Shown: piece by piece, positions 7,149-16,611 of the stretch
How positions within the stretch are numbered: the first letter of the stretch is position 1
Layout: the number at the start of each line of letters is the position of its first letter
Assembly (NCBI GenBank): GCA_902590915.1
Contig: CACIYQ010000004.1
Location: 16,538-80,537 of the forward strand
Reading direction: 5' to 3'
Length of the DNA stretch: 64,000 bases
Origin: an uncultured Pelagibacteraceae bacterium
Lineage (GTDB): Bacteria; Pseudomonadota; Alphaproteobacteria; Pelagibacterales; Pelagibacteraceae
Program-made: the position numbers and the translations under genes
Notes under the pieces: model-generated
Told to the model about the DNA's origin: nothing
Database searches by the model: none
The model's input: the letters and a program-made list of their open reading frames with translations, nothing else

Positions 7149-9155
7149 ATGTTCGAAGCATTATTTGCAGCATTAGCTACAATCATTTCAGGTCAGTCAA
7201 TTTTTTTCTTAATTTTAGGAGTTTTAATTGGTTTAGTAGTTGGGGTTATTCCTGGTTTTGGTGGAACTGTAGGTTTATCATTATTGCTTCCATTTGTTTT
7301 TGGAATGGAGCCAGTTTCAGGAATTGCAATGATGATGGGATTATTATCAGTTGTAGCAACTTCTGATACTTTTCCTGCAGTTTTAATTGGTGTTCCTGGT
7401 TCAGTTTCTGCTCAAGCAACTGTTATGGATGGCTTTCCTTTAGCTAAAAAAGGACAAGCAGCAAGAGCATTATCTGCTGCATTTTTTTCGTCTTTATTTG
7501 GCGGACTCTTTGGAGCAGTTTTGCTCACGATGGTTATTCAAATTGCAAAACCTATAATCTTAGCTTTTGGAACTGGTGAAATGTTAATGTTAGCAATTTT
7601 TGGAATTTCGGTTGTTGGCACATTAACTGGATCAAGTATTTTTAAAGGTTTAGTTGCAGCATGTCTTGGAATGATAATTGGCTGTATAGGTATTTCACCA
7701 GCTAGTTCTGAGTATAGATTAGATTTTAGTACGATATTAGAGGTTCAAAACCCTATTGTTATGTATTTAGGAGGAGGAATTCATTTGATGGTGGTTGCAA
7801 TTGCTATCTTTGCATTCCCTGAAATTGTTGAACTTTTAAGATCAAATAAAGCTGTATCTGAAAAAGCAGAGTTAGAAAAGTCCGGATGGTTCAAAGGTTT
7901 AAGAGATTTTTTAAGTAACAAGTTTTTGGTACTAAGATGTTCATTTATTGGAAGTCTTATTGGTTTAATACCAGGTATCGGAGGATCATGTATAGACTGG
8001 ATTAGTTATAGTCATGCAAAAACAACAGTAAAAAATAATGAGAATTTTGGAAAAGGTGACATTCGAGGAGTTATCGGACCTGAATCTAGTTCTAATTCCA
8101 AAGAAGGTGGAGCATTAATACCAACTTTGTTATTTGGAATTCCTGGATCTGGCGGAACTGCAATTTTAATGGGTGGATTAATTTTATTGGGTGTTGATCC
8201 AGGCATTACAATGGTAGATACACAACTTGATTTAATTTACACAATTATCTGGTCCCTAGCAGTTGCTAATATATTTGGGGCAATAATCTGCGTAGCAATG
8301 GCTAAACCTATTTCACAATTAACAACGATTAATTTTACTATTCTTGCTCCATTTTTAATTTCATTAATATTGTTTGCGATTTTTAATTCTACTAGATCAT
8401 GGGGTGATTTAATTTTTGCAACCTTTATTGGAGTAATTGCCGTTTATATGAAACGCTTTGACTATTCTAGAGTTGCTTTAATGATAGGTTTTGTTTTGAG
8501 CGATAGTATTGAAACATATCTTTACCAAACTATGCAATTTTATACTTTTTCTGAGCTTTTCATTAGACCAATTTTTTTAGTTTTAATTTTAGTTTCTGCG
8601 TTTTCAATTTATTCAGGAATTAAAATAATTAATAAAAAAGATAAAATAGCTAATACTAAATCAGATGTACTAAATGCTAAATCTAGACCACAATGGGTTT
8701 TTTTAATTTTATTATCAGTTATATCTGTTTATACAATATTTGTGACAGACCATTTACAATATTTAGGTAAAATATTTCCAATAAGTGTTGGCCTGTTTAT
8801 GTTTTTATTTTGTATCATAATAGGCATTCAAATGTTTATAAGTAAATCTGGCTCAAAAGTATTCCACGATACAGAAAATCTGCTCTTAGGAAATACACAA
8901 ATTAGAAGTCAGTGGCTAACTATTTTCTGGTTTATCTCTCCACTATTTTTGTCAATCTTTATAGGATTTTATATATCTATTGGTTTATTTGTTTTTATAT
9001 TCTTGTCAAAAATTGCGAGGGTAAGTTTTAGATTTAGTTTAATAAGTGCAATTTGTGTATGGATAGCTCTTGCAGCTATTTCTCATTTTATGATTATGGA
9101 TTTTCCTCCTGGAATATTACAAAACTATTTTGAATTACCTTGGCCGATAAATTAA
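7149..9155 (+). CDS. TctA-TctB fusion permease (system 1)
   Basis: The 668-residue membrane protein contains a full TctA permease (about residues 1-500) with the signature GVIPGFGGTVGLSLLLPF early on and a second GLIPGIGG half-motif near residue 275, showing the two-fold repeat. After a charged linker (NKKDKIANTKSD), about 160 residues with four hydrophobic segments resemble the small subunit TctB. TctA and TctB are usually separate, as they are in the second system just downstream, so this is a fusion. It would form the complete membrane part of the transporter, using an ion gradient to import carboxylates delivered by the upstream binding protein. Confidence 0.88.
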   Translation: MFEALFAALATIISGQSIFFLILGVLIGLVVGVIPGFGGTVGLSLLLPFVFGMEPVSGIAMMMGLLSVVATSDTFPAVLIGVPGSVSAQATVMDGFPLAKKGQAARALSAAFFSSLFGGLFGAVLLTMVIQIAKPIILAFGTGEMLMLAIFGISVVGTLTGSSIFKGLVAACLGMIIGCIGISPASSEYRLDFSTILEVQNPIVMYLGGGIHLMVVAIAIFAFPEIVELLRSNKAVSEKAELEKSGWFKGLRDFLSNKFLVLRCSFIGSLIGLIPGIGGSCIDWISYSHAKTTVKNNENFGKGDIRGVIGPESSSNSKEGGALIPTLLFGIPGSGGTAILMGGLILLGVDPGITMVDTQLDLIYTIIWSLAVANIFGAIICVAMAKPISQLTTINFTILAPFLISLILFAIFNSTRSWGDLIFATFIGVIAVYMKRFDYSRVALMIGFVLSDSIETYLYQTMQFYTFSELFIRPIFLVLILVSAFSIYSGIKIINKKDKIANTKSDVLNAKSRPQWVFLILLSVISVYTIFVTDHLQYLGKIFPISVGLFMFLFCIIIGIQMFISKSGSKVFHDTENLLLGNTQIRSQWLTIFWFISPLFLSIFIGFYISIGLFVFIFLSKIARVSFRFSLISAICVWIALAAISHFMIMDFPPGILQNYFELPWPIN

Positions 9156-9264
9156 TACACGAAAAAATTGAATTTTTAAATTACCAAGAATTAGATATTT
9201 AGTTACCCAATTACTTTTATTTAAAATTCTAAATTCAATTTTAAGTTGTATTTTATATTATTAG

Positions 9265-9293
9265 TTGAACAATTTATATTAATATAATTTAAT
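9265..9293 (+). promoter_or_regulatory. Candidate promoter of TTT system 2
   Basis: TTGAAC (9265-9270) and TTTAAT (9288-9293) are 17 bp apart, and a ribosome binding site AGAGGG lies just before the ATG at 9323. A competing TATAAT at 9283-9288 lacks a matching -35. This is a moderate match in AT-rich DNA. The rest of the 167-bp gap holds no gene that I can see. Confidence 0.35.
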
Positions 9294-9322
9294 TTTGTTT
9301 TTAATTAATAGAGGGATAAATA

Positions 9323-10303
9323 ATGAAAAATATAAAAAAAATTCTTTCAGTATTATCTTCAGTAATCCTATTATTTTCAGTAACAACCTCTAATTCCATT
9401 GCAATTGAAAAGTTGCATTTTGTAATTGGTGGAGGTGCTGGAGGTGGTTGGGATGGAACTGCTAGAGGTACTGGAGAAGCCTTAACTAAGGCCGGTATGC
9501 TAAAAAGTGCATCATTTGAAAATATGTCAGGTGGTGGCGGTGGTAAAGCTTTAGCTTACATGATTAATACTAAACCTGCTAATACAGTTTTAGTTCAATC
9601 AACACCATTGGTATTAAGATCAATTACTAGACATAAAGGATATGTAAAAGGCAGTGGTACGTTGTCTTATAAAGATGTTGTGCCAATTGCAGGTGTGATA
9701 GGCGATTATGGTGCAATAGCAGTTGCTAAAAGTTCACCTTACAAAAACTTTAAAGATGTTGTTGATGCATATAAAAAGGATCCAAACTCAATTAAAATGG
9801 CAGGAGGATCTGTAAGAGGAAGTATGGATCACCTGATTGGTGCTTTGGCATTCCAAGCAGCGGGTGCAGATCCAAACTCAGTAGCATATATTCCTTATGA
9901 TGCTGGTGGAAAGGCTTTAGCTGGACTTTTGTCTGGTGAAACTCAGATTATCTCAACAGGTTTAGGAGAACTAATGGGAGCAAGAGACCAGGTAAGAATT
10001 ATTGGTATTACTGCTCCTTCAAGAGTGTCTGATGCTCCAAACGCACCAACTCTTAAAGAACAAGGCTACGACGTTCAGTTTGTTAACTGGAGAGGTTTTT
10101 TTGGACCTCCAGGTATGAGCAACGCAGACAAGTCTAAAATTGCTAAAATGCTTGGCGATGTGCAAAAAACTTCTGAATGGGAGGCTGTAAGAGCAAGAAA
10201 TGCTTGGGTAAATATTTATAATCCTGAGGGAAAATTTGTCTCTTTCTTAGAAAAACAAACTGAGGAAATGACAGCTCTTATGAAAAAATTAGGAGTTATC
10301 TAG
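9323..10303 (+). CDS. tctC: TTT transporter periplasmic binding protein (system 2)
   Basis: The 326-residue protein is a second TctC/Bug-type receptor. It has a signal peptide (about residues 1-27) followed by LHFVIGGGAGGGWDGTARG, where the glycine-rich loop corresponds to the ligand-binding loop of the family. It differs strongly from the system 1 receptor, so the two systems probably take up different acids. It heads a three-gene operon with tctB (30 bp downstream) and tctA. Unlike system 1, no terminator separates the receptor from the membrane subunits. Confidence 0.9.
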   Translation: MKNIKKILSVLSSVILLFSVTTSNSIAIEKLHFVIGGGAGGGWDGTARGTGEALTKAGMLKSASFENMSGGGGGKALAYMINTKPANTVLVQSTPLVLRSITRHKGYVKGSGTLSYKDVVPIAGVIGDYGAIAVAKSSPYKNFKDVVDAYKKDPNSIKMAGGSVRGSMDHLIGALAFQAAGADPNSVAYIPYDAGGKALAGLLSGETQIISTGLGELMGARDQVRIIGITAPSRVSDAPNAPTLKEQGYDVQFVNWRGFFGPPGMSNADKSKIAKMLGDVQKTSEWEAVRARNAWVNIYNPEGKFVSFLEKQTEEMTALMKKLGVI

Positions 10304-10333
10304 TCATTTAGATTAGAAAGTTAAATTAGAGCA

Positions 10334-10804
10334 GTGAATATAAATACTACAAAAATTATATCACTGCTCTTTTTTATTTTTTCCGCATTTTATTTATATA
10401 CAGCTTATCAAATTCAAGTATTTGCATTTGATGAGAATGCCCCGTTTAATGCAAAAACGTTTCCAATTTACTTAGGTTATGCAGGGTTATTTTTTTCTGG
10501 ACTGAAATTAATTCTACCAGATCCAGAAACAATCAGAATTGAGCACAAAAATTTAGAATATAAAAAGACAGTAATCTTAATAATTATTGCAATTATTTAT
10601 GGAGCAACGATTTTGAAAGTTGGCTATTTTTTAACAACTTCATTTTTTTTATTTGGTTCTTACTATTTTTTAGGTGAAAGGCGTTGGTTATTGATGTTTT
10701 TACTATCTTTCCCCTTTGTGGCTGCATTTATGTATTTGTTACATGGAGTTCTCGACATTTACTTAAGAGATCCTTTTTTGAAATTTATTGGAGTAATGGG
10801 ATGA
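10334..10804 (+). CDS. tctB: TTT transporter small membrane subunit (system 2)
   Basis: The 156-residue protein has four hydrophobic segments and the size and position of TctB. The start is a GTG at 10334; no ATG lies nearby in frame. The stop TGA overlaps the ATG of tctA (ATGA at 10801-10804), indicating translational coupling. TctB is thought to pair with the TctA permease in the inner membrane; its precise role in transport is poorly defined. Confidence 0.85.
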   Translation: MNINTTKIISLLFFIFSAFYLYTAYQIQVFAFDENAPFNAKTFPIYLGYAGLFFSGLKLILPDPETIRIEHKNLEYKKTVILIIIAIIYGATILKVGYFLTTSFFLFGSYYFLGERRWLLMFLLSFPFVAAFMYLLHGVLDIYLRDPFLKFIGVMG

Positions 10805-12300
10805 TTGAAGGAATATTAATTGGTCTATCAACTGCTCTTACACTTCAAAATATATTAATGGTTATGATTGGCTGCTTTTTTGGAACAATCATAGGGATGC
10901 TTCCTGGTCTTGGTCCGATGACTGCAATTGCTTTGATGATACCTATCACTTATGGTTTTGATCCTGCAACAGGATTAATTTTAATGGCTGGGGTTTATTA
11001 TGGAGCAGTATTTGGTGGATCTACGTCCTCAATACTTTTAAATGCACCAGGTGTTCCAGGAACTGTAGCCACATCATTTGATGGCTATCCAATGGCACAA
11101 CAAGGTAAAGCTGGTAAAGCTTTAGCTATTGCCGCATGGAGTTCGTTTGCAGGTGGAACATTTTCAGCAATTTATTTGTTATTTTTAGCTCCAAGTTTAT
11201 CTAAGGTGAGTTTATCTTTTAGATCTCCAGACTATTTTGCTTTAATGATTTTAGGTTTAACCGCAATCGCAGCGTTCTCATCTAAAGGACAATTTTTAAA
11301 AGCAATGATGATGGTCGTACTTGGCTTAATGTTAGCCTCAGTTGGCCAAGATAGCTTATCTGATATTACAAGATTTACGTTTGATAATATGAACTTAACA
11401 GATGGAATAAGTTTTGTTCTCGTAGTAATGGCAACGTTTGCAATGAGTGAGGCTTTAACAATTATTTTAAAAAGAAATGACCCAACAGCTGCTGCCAAGC
11501 AAGTTTCTTTAACTGAATTAGGTTCAATAAAAATTAACAAAGAAGACAGAAAAAAAATGTATAAAACAATTCCTCGATCATCTGTAATTGGTTTTTTAAT
11601 TGGTGTTTTGCCTGGAGCTGGGGCAACAATTGCATCTTTTCTGGCCTATGGAATGGAAAGAAATTTGGTAAATGATGATGAAAAACAAAATTTTGGTAAA
11701 GGAAGTGTAAATGGATTGTCAGCACCTGAAACTGCCAATAATGCAGCATGCTCGGGTTCGTTTGTTCCAATGCTAACATTAGGTATTCCTGGGAGCGGTA
11801 CGACCGCAGTAATGTTAGGTGCGCTTTTAGGATTTGGAGTTCAACCTGGTCCAAGACTCTATATGACTAACCCTGAAATTTTCTGGTCAATTATTATGTC
11901 AATGTATATAGGGATGGTTATTTTATTAATTTTAAATTTACCTCTCATACCTTATATTGCTAGAATTCTTGCAGTACCAAAAAATTACTTGATCCCATTA
12001 ATTTTATTTTTTTCTATTACAGGTATTTATGTAATGTCTTTTAATAATTTTGACATTTATTTAATGATTGGTATCGCTGTAGTTGCAACTTTTTTAAGAC
12101 TATATGATTTTCCAATGCCACCATTAATTTTAGCTTTTGTTCTAGGAGGATTGATGGAAGAAAATTTAAGAAGGTCCTTATTATTAAGTAATGGTTCATG
12201 GGAATTTCTTTGGGATAGAACTTTAACACTCTGCATTTTACTCACAACAGTCTTTATTGTAATTTGGCATATCTACAAAACTTTTAAAAAAAATAGTTAA
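10801..12300 (+). CDS. tctA: TTT transporter large permease subunit (system 2)
   Basis: The 499-residue inner-membrane protein has the TctA signature GMLPGLGPMTAIALMIP near residue 35 and the repeated GVLPGAGATIASF motif in the second half. I chose the ATG at 10801 because it overlaps the tctB stop as ATGA and because family members begin just before the first helix; a longer frame would run back into tctB. It ends with a 4-bp overlap with the convergent glycosyltransferase gene. Confidence 0.92.
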   Translation: MIEGILIGLSTALTLQNILMVMIGCFFGTIIGMLPGLGPMTAIALMIPITYGFDPATGLILMAGVYYGAVFGGSTSSILLNAPGVPGTVATSFDGYPMAQQGKAGKALAIAAWSSFAGGTFSAIYLLFLAPSLSKVSLSFRSPDYFALMILGLTAIAAFSSKGQFLKAMMMVVLGLMLASVGQDSLSDITRFTFDNMNLTDGISFVLVVMATFAMSEALTIILKRNDPTAAAKQVSLTELGSIKINKEDRKKMYKTIPRSSVIGFLIGVLPGAGATIASFLAYGMERNLVNDDEKQNFGKGSVNGLSAPETANNAACSGSFVPMLTLGIPGSGTTAVMLGALLGFGVQPGPRLYMTNPEIFWSIIMSMYIGMVILLILNLPLIPYIARILAVPKNYLIPLILFFSITGIYVMSFNNFDIYLMIGIAVVATFLRLYDFPMPPLILAFVLGGLMEENLRRSLLLSNGSWEFLWDRTLTLCILLTTVFIVIWHIYKTFKKNS

Positions 12301-13379
12301 TTTAAAATTTTTTTGTAATCTTCAATAATTTTAGACCATTGAAATTTTGTTACATATTTTTTTGCGTTGTTTCCAAATTCTAAATATTTTTTATGTTCTA
12401 AAATTTTATGTATGGATGAATAAATATCATCTAAACTATTTCCATCACATATAAGACCAGTTTTTTCATGTTCAATTGCATCTGATGCTCCACCATCTTT
12501 TCCACCAATAGATGGTATGCCATATTGTGCTGCTTCTACATAGGCAATGCCAAATCCTTCAACAGAAGTTTTGTAAATTATTGATGGCATTACAAATACA
12601 TTTGATTTTGCAATTAAAGCATTTTTTAGATCTTCAGTTATATCTTTAAAAAACATAACCTGACCTTCCAAATCTAACTTTTTTACAAGATTTTTAATAT
12701 TATCTTCTTCTTCACCATAACCAATACAAATATAAACAATATCAGGATAAATCTGCTTTAAATTTCTCAAAGCCATAATGATTTTTTCATGATTTTTTCT
12801 TTTATCAAATCTTGAGACAGTAACTAATCGAGGTGATTTGATTTTAAGCAAACTTTCAACTTTTGTGATTGTTTTTTTATTTAATTCTCTAGCTGGATCA
12901 ATCCCGGGGTTAATTACAATAATTTTATTTTCACTAACACCATGATTAATTGCTAAACTTTTGGTAAATTGTGAATTTGCAATTACTTTTTCAACATTTT
13001 CTAAAACGTTTAAAACTCTTTTATTCAAACTTGAACCCTTTGGATGGTTAATTTCCTTACTATGAATAAGACAATATTTTTTTTTTGATGATCTAATTAA
13101 TTCCAAACTCTTCCAATGATCAGCAATAATTCCCTCTACTTTATTTTCTTTAATAAATTCATTGATTAATTGTGCTTTTCTATATTTTCTCAGAAATTTT
13201 ATACCTCCAACTCTTTCAATTGAAAAAGAAGCTTGGTCATCAAAGTTTTTATGATCATCAATATAATCAGCAAAAACTTTAATCATAAAATTTTTTGATA
13301 ACTCTCTTGAAAGTCCCCACATCAAACTTTGCATTCCACCAAGCTCTGGCGGAAAAGATCTAGTAACGATTAAATACAT
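12297..13379 (-). CDS. Glycosyltransferase family 4 (GT-B)
   Basis: The 360-residue protein is a retaining GT-B glycosyltransferase. The N-terminal segment VTRSFPPELGGMQSLMWGLSREL is the acceptor-side start typical of GT4 enzymes, and EGFGIAYVEAAQYGIPSIGG (around residue 275) contains the E-x7-E donor-binding motif. It probably transfers a sugar during lipid or surface-glycan synthesis in the cytoplasm. Its ATG overlaps the stop of the thioredoxin-like gene by one base, so the two are co-transcribed. Substrate is unknown. Confidence 0.88.
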   Translation of the reverse strand: MYLIVTRSFPPELGGMQSLMWGLSRELSKNFMIKVFADYIDDHKNFDDQASFSIERVGGIKFLRKYRKAQLINEFIKENKVEGIIADHWKSLELIRSSKKKYCLIHSKEINHPKGSSLNKRVLNVLENVEKVIANSQFTKSLAINHGVSENKIIVINPGIDPARELNKKTITKVESLLKIKSPRLVTVSRFDKRKNHEKIIMALRNLKQIYPDIVYICIGYGEEEDNIKNLVKKLDLEGQVMFFKDITEDLKNALIAKSNVFVMPSIIYKTSVEGFGIAYVEAAQYGIPSIGGKDGGASDAIEHEKTGLICDGNSLDDIYSSIHKILEHKKYLEFGNNAKKYVTKFQWSKIIEDYKKILN

Positions 13380-13933
13380 TAATCAAATTTCCACTTAATG
13401 CCACAACCAGCACTTGGAATTTGTTCTTTTGGACCTTTGCCTGTTTCTGCAATTTGTTTCATGGCTTGAAATAGATCACTTTCTCCATCTCTTATAGGAA
13501 TAAGTTTTCTTAATTCTCTCATTCGCCCTCTATATTGAAGCTCTAAATTTTTATTGTAGCCAAAAAAATCAGGTGTGCACACTGCATCATAAGCTCTAGC
13601 TACTTCTTGTGTCTCATCAGTTAAATAAGGAAAGTTGAAATTATTTTCATCAGCAAATTTAATCATATTTTTAAATGAATCTTCTGGATAGTTAAATGCA
13701 TCGTTTGAGCAAATTGCAACAGAGTTTATTCCAAATTTTTTTAGGTTTTCGCAATCCTCAACAATGTCTTTGGTAACCGCTTTTACATAAGGGCAATGAT
13801 TACAAATAAACATGATTAAAGTTCCATTTTCTCCTTTAATATCATCAAGCTTAAGAATTGTCTCATCAGTTGATTTTAGTTCAAATGGAATGGCTTTTTT
13901 ACCAAAATCACATATTGGAGTTTGAATTGGCAT
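13379..13933 (-). CDS. Thioredoxin-fold AhpC/TSA-like protein
   Basis: I place the start at 13933 (MPIQTP), giving 184 residues; upstream in-frame starts add a hydrophobic stretch that would run into the divergent neighbour. The chain has the thioredoxin fold with FICNHCPYVKA, a Cys44-x-x-Cys47 pair, then NDAFNYPEDS and a conserved VCTPDFFGY cis-Pro region. This belongs to the cytoplasmic peroxiredoxin-like group often annotated as thioredoxin family. It is likely a thiol oxidoreductase; the partner is unknown. Confidence 0.8.
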   Translation of the reverse strand: MPIQTPICDFGKKAIPFELKSTDETILKLDDIKGENGTLIMFICNHCPYVKAVTKDIVEDCENLKKFGINSVAICSNDAFNYPEDSFKNMIKFADENNFNFPYLTDETQEVARAYDAVCTPDFFGYNKNLELQYRGRMRELRKLIPIRDGESDLFQAMKQIAETGKGPKEQIPSAGCGIKWKFD

Positions 13934-13953
13934 AATGTAATAATATATAAATA

Positions 13954-14466
13954 ATGTTTTACGATTTAAAAGATAAAAAACCAAAAAACTCTGGCGAAAA
14001 TTGGGTAGCACCTAATGCGATTATCATAGGTGATGTTACATTACAGAAAAATACAAGTATCTGGTTTAATGCAGTTTTAAGGGGCGACGTTGAGAATATA
14101 TTTATTGGAGAGGGATCAAATGTTCAAGATGGGAGTGTTTTGCATACCGATCCAGGCTATCCATTAAAAGTTGGAAAAGATGTAACGATAGGCCATATGG
14201 TCATGTTACATGGATGTACTATTGGTGATAACAGTTTGATTGGTATTGGTGCCGTTATTCTTAATAATGCAAAAATTGGAAAAAACTGTATCATCGGAGC
14301 TAAGGCTCTAATAACAGAAAATAAAGAAATACCTGATAATTCATTAGTCGTGGGTTCACCAGGAAAAGTTGTCAGAGAAGTTACAGATCAAGAAAAAAAA
14401 GCAATAATTGAAAACACTAAACACTACCAAGACAACTGGAAAAAATATTCAAAATCTATATTCTAA
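13954..14466 (+). CDS. Gamma-carbonic anhydrase family protein
   Basis: The 170-residue protein is a left-handed beta-helix of hexapeptide repeats (for example IGDVTLQKNTSIWFNAVLRGD). It has the metal-site histidines expected of the YrdA/PaaY/gamma-CA group in VLHTDPG and in IGHMVMLHG. Many such proteins bind zinc, but only some show carbonic anhydrase activity, so the function is uncertain. The start lies 20 bp from that of the divergent thioredoxin-like gene. Confidence 0.88.
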   Translation: MFYDLKDKKPKNSGENWVAPNAIIIGDVTLQKNTSIWFNAVLRGDVENIFIGEGSNVQDGSVLHTDPGYPLKVGKDVTIGHMVMLHGCTIGDNSLIGIGAVILNNAKIGKNCIIGAKALITENKEIPDNSLVVGSPGKVVREVTDQEKKAIIENTKHYQDNWKKYSKSIF

Positions 14467-14470
14467 TTTT

Positions 14471-14911
14471 ATGCCAACTTATACCGTAACTAATTCAAAT
14501 TTTAATTTAAGTTCAAAATTACAAAAAAATTTAGCAGAAGGAATTACTAAAGTTCATAATATTGTTACAGGTGCTAACACCTATTTCGCTCAAGTAATAT
14601 TTAACAAAACCAAAAAAAATAATCATTTTATGGGAGGCAAAAAAGTTAGAGAGCCTTCAATTTTTTTACTTGGTCAAATTAGGGCTGGAAGGTCAAAAGA
14701 AATAAAAGATAAATTAATTTCTAAATTAAGAGACATAATAATTAAAAAATCTAAATTAGACGAAACTCAGGTTTGGGTTTACATAATTGACTTGCCCCCA
14801 TCACAAATGATTGAATATGGTGCTGTGCTACCTGACTCAGGCAAAGAGAAAGAATGGTTTTCTGGATTATCTAAAAAATTGAAAAGAAGACTATCAAAAC
14901 TTGAAAAATAA
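14471..14911 (+). CDS. cis-CAAD-like tautomerase superfamily protein
   Basis: I choose the ATG at 14471 because it gives Met-Pro at the N-terminus (MPTYTV); after Met removal, the free Pro1 is the catalytic base of this superfamily. The 146-residue length fits the cis-3-chloroacrylic acid dehalogenase-like group, which has two fused 4-oxalocrotonate-tautomerase-type halves. YFAQVIFNK and QVWVYIIDLPPSQMIEYG are recognisable. A frame extending upstream overlaps the preceding gene and would hide Pro1. The natural substrate is unknown; most relatives are promiscuous. Confidence 0.82.
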   Translation: MPTYTVTNSNFNLSSKLQKNLAEGITKVHNIVTGANTYFAQVIFNKTKKNNHFMGGKKVREPSIFLLGQIRAGRSKEIKDKLISKLRDIIIKKSKLDETQVWVYIIDLPPSQMIEYGAVLPDSGKEKEWFSGLSKKLKRRLSKLEK

Positions 14912-14952
14912 AATTGCTAATACAACTTATAAGCGAAACAATAATTGTCTCA

Positions 14953-14981
14953 TTTACATGTCGTGTAAAAACATCTTTAAT
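14953..14981 (+). promoter_or_regulatory. Candidate promoter with overlapping dyad, aldehyde dehydrogenase gene
   Basis: TTTACA (14953-14958) and TTTAAT (14976-14981) are separated by 17 bp, each 5/6 to consensus. TTACA-TGTCG-TGTAA (14954-14968) is a 5-bp dyad overlapping the -35 and spacer, where a repressor could bind. A ribosome binding site (AGGAGAG) precedes the ATG at 15016. Confidence 0.4.
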
Positions 14982-15015
14982 GCAATATATAAAAAATAAA
15001 ATAGGAGAGAACTAA

Positions 15016-16560
15016 ATGAGTGCAGAAGCATTAAAAGTGTCATCGGCTCTGGACACCTCTCATTTAAAAGTAGAGTTTCCATTCAAAGCTAAATATGGAA
15101 ATTATATAAATGGGAAATTTGTAGAGCCTTTATCAGGTAAATATTTTGATAATCCTAGCCCGATATCAAATGAAGTAATCTGTTCCGTAGCTAGATCTAA
15201 TGAAAAAGATGTTGAAGCAGCTTTAGATGCTGCACACGCAGCTTTTAAAGAGTGGGGTAAGACAGACATCACTACTAGATCAAATATAATGATGAAGATA
15301 GCTGATGTATTAGAAAAAAATCTAAATTTACTTGCAACAGCTGAATGTTTAGATAACGGAAAGCCAATTAGAGAATGTATGGCTGCAGATCTTCCATTAG
15401 TAATAGACCATTGGAGATATTTTGCAGGTGTTATAAGAGCCGAAGAAGGTTCAGTGGCTGAGATTAGTAATTCTCAATACTCTTACAACATACCTGAGCC
15501 ATTAGGAGTAGTTGGTCAAATAGTTCCATGGAACTTTCCATTATTAATGGCAACTTGGAAATTAGCTCCAGCTTTAGCTGCAGGTAACTGCTCAGTTTTA
15601 AAACCAGCAGAACAAACTCCAGCATCTATTATGGTGATGATGGAGCTTATTGGTGATTTATTACCTCCAGGAGTTGTAAACATTGTAAGTGGTTTTGGAC
15701 TAGAAGCAGGGAAACCTTTAGCTTCATCAAAAAGAGTTGCAAAAGTTGCTTTCACTGGTGAAACTTCAACTGGAAGATTGATTATGCAATATGCTGCTCA
15801 AAATATTATTCCAATCACACTAGAGCTAGGTGGTAAATCACCTAACATATTCTTTGCAGATATCATGGATAAAGATGATGACTTCTTAGACAAGTGTGTT
15901 GAAGGTTTTGTAATGTTTAATTTAAATCAAGGTGAAGTATGTACTTGTCCAAGTAGAGCATTAGTTCAGGAATCTATCTATGATAAATTCATGGAAAAAT
16001 GTATTGCTAGAACAAAAGCTGTTATCCAAGATAATCCTTTAAAAATGGAAACTATGATTGGAGCACAAGCTTCAGTTGAGCAAATGGAGAAGATAAAATC
16101 TTATCTGGATCTTGGGAAAAAAGAGGGTGCTAAAGTTCTCGCAGGTGGAGAAGTTGGTAAACTAAATAGTGGATTGGAAAAAGGTAATTATATCCAGCCT
16201 ACAATTTTCGAGACCAACAATAAAACTCGTATAGCACAAGAAGAAATCTTTGGACCTGTTGTATCTGTAATTAAATTTAAAGATGAAGCAGAGGCATTAG
16301 AAATTGCCAATGACACACTTTATGGTTTAGGAGCAGGTGTTTGGACTAGAAATGGAAATATTGCTTACAGAATGGGAAGAGCAATACAAGCGGGAATAGT
16401 ATGGACTAATTGTTATCATGCTTATCCAGCTCACTCTCCATTTGGTGGCTACAAACAATCTGGTGTTGGTAGAGAAACTCATAAGATGATGCTTAGCCAT
16501 TATAGACAAAATAAGAATCTTCATGTTTCTTATGCTGAGAAGAAATTAGGATTCTTTTAA
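15016..16560 (+). CDS. NAD-dependent aldehyde dehydrogenase (AldB/ExaC type)
   Basis: The 514-residue enzyme has the full aldehyde dehydrogenase layout: PWNFPLLM (171-178), the catalytic base Glu270 in LELGGKSPN, and the nucleophile Cys309 in [11 protein letters not shown]. The CTC double cysteine and the GEVCTCPSR wording are typical of the acetaldehyde dehydrogenase AldB/ExaC branch. It should oxidise acetaldehyde or another short aldehyde to the acid in the cytoplasm. The following gene encodes a DUF779 protein, a common partner of this branch. A perfect hairpin separates the two genes. Confidence 0.92.
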   Translation: MSAEALKVSSALDTSHLKVEFPFKAKYGNYINGKFVEPLSGKYFDNPSPISNEVICSVARSNEKDVEAALDAAHAAFKEWGKTDITTRSNIMMKIADVLEKNLNLLATAECLDNGKPIRECMAADLPLVIDHWRYFAGVIRAEEGSVAEISNSQYSYNIPEPLGVVGQIVPWNFPLLMATWKLAPALAAGNCSVLKPAEQTPASIMVMMELIGDLLPPGVVNIVSGFGLEAGKPLASSKRVAKVAFTGETSTGRLIMQYAAQNIIPITLELGGKSPNIFFADIMDKDDDFLDKCVEGFVMFNLNQGEVCTCPSRALVQESIYDKFMEKCIARTKAVIQDNPLKMETMIGAQASVEQMEKIKSYLDLGKKEGAKVLAGGEVGKLNSGLEKGNYIQPTIFETNNKTRIAQEEIFGPVVSVIKFKDEAEALEIANDTLYGLGAGVWTRNGNIAYRMGRAIQAGIVWTNCYHAYPAHSPFGGYKQSGVGRETHKMMLSHYRQNKNLHVSYAEKKLGFF

Positions 16561-16575
16561 TAAATAATATATACT

Positions 16576-16600
16576 GGCCCATGATTCTAAATCATGGGCC
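16576..16600. repeat. Perfect 11-bp hairpin between aldehyde dehydrogenase and DUF779 genes
   Basis: GGCCCATGATT (16576-16586), loop CTA, and AATCATGGGCC (16590-16600) form a 25-bp inverted repeat ending 11 bp before the ATG of the DUF779 gene. It has no T tract, so it is not a standard terminator. As RNA it would place a strong stem next to the start codon and could protect the upstream mRNA or restrain translation downstream. Confidence 0.8.
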
Positions 16601-16611
16601 GGACTTTAAAA

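Noticed and set aside
9164..9242. A 12-bp inverted repeat (AAAATTGAATTT and its complement) in the gap before TTT system 2
   Set aside because: The arms are 55 bp apart and consist almost only of A and T, so chance pairing is likely in this background.
11534..11854. A 106-codon open frame opposite tctA
   Set aside because: It is contained in the strongly supported tctA gene and reads as low-complexity hydrophobic shadow sequence rich in His, Gln and Leu.
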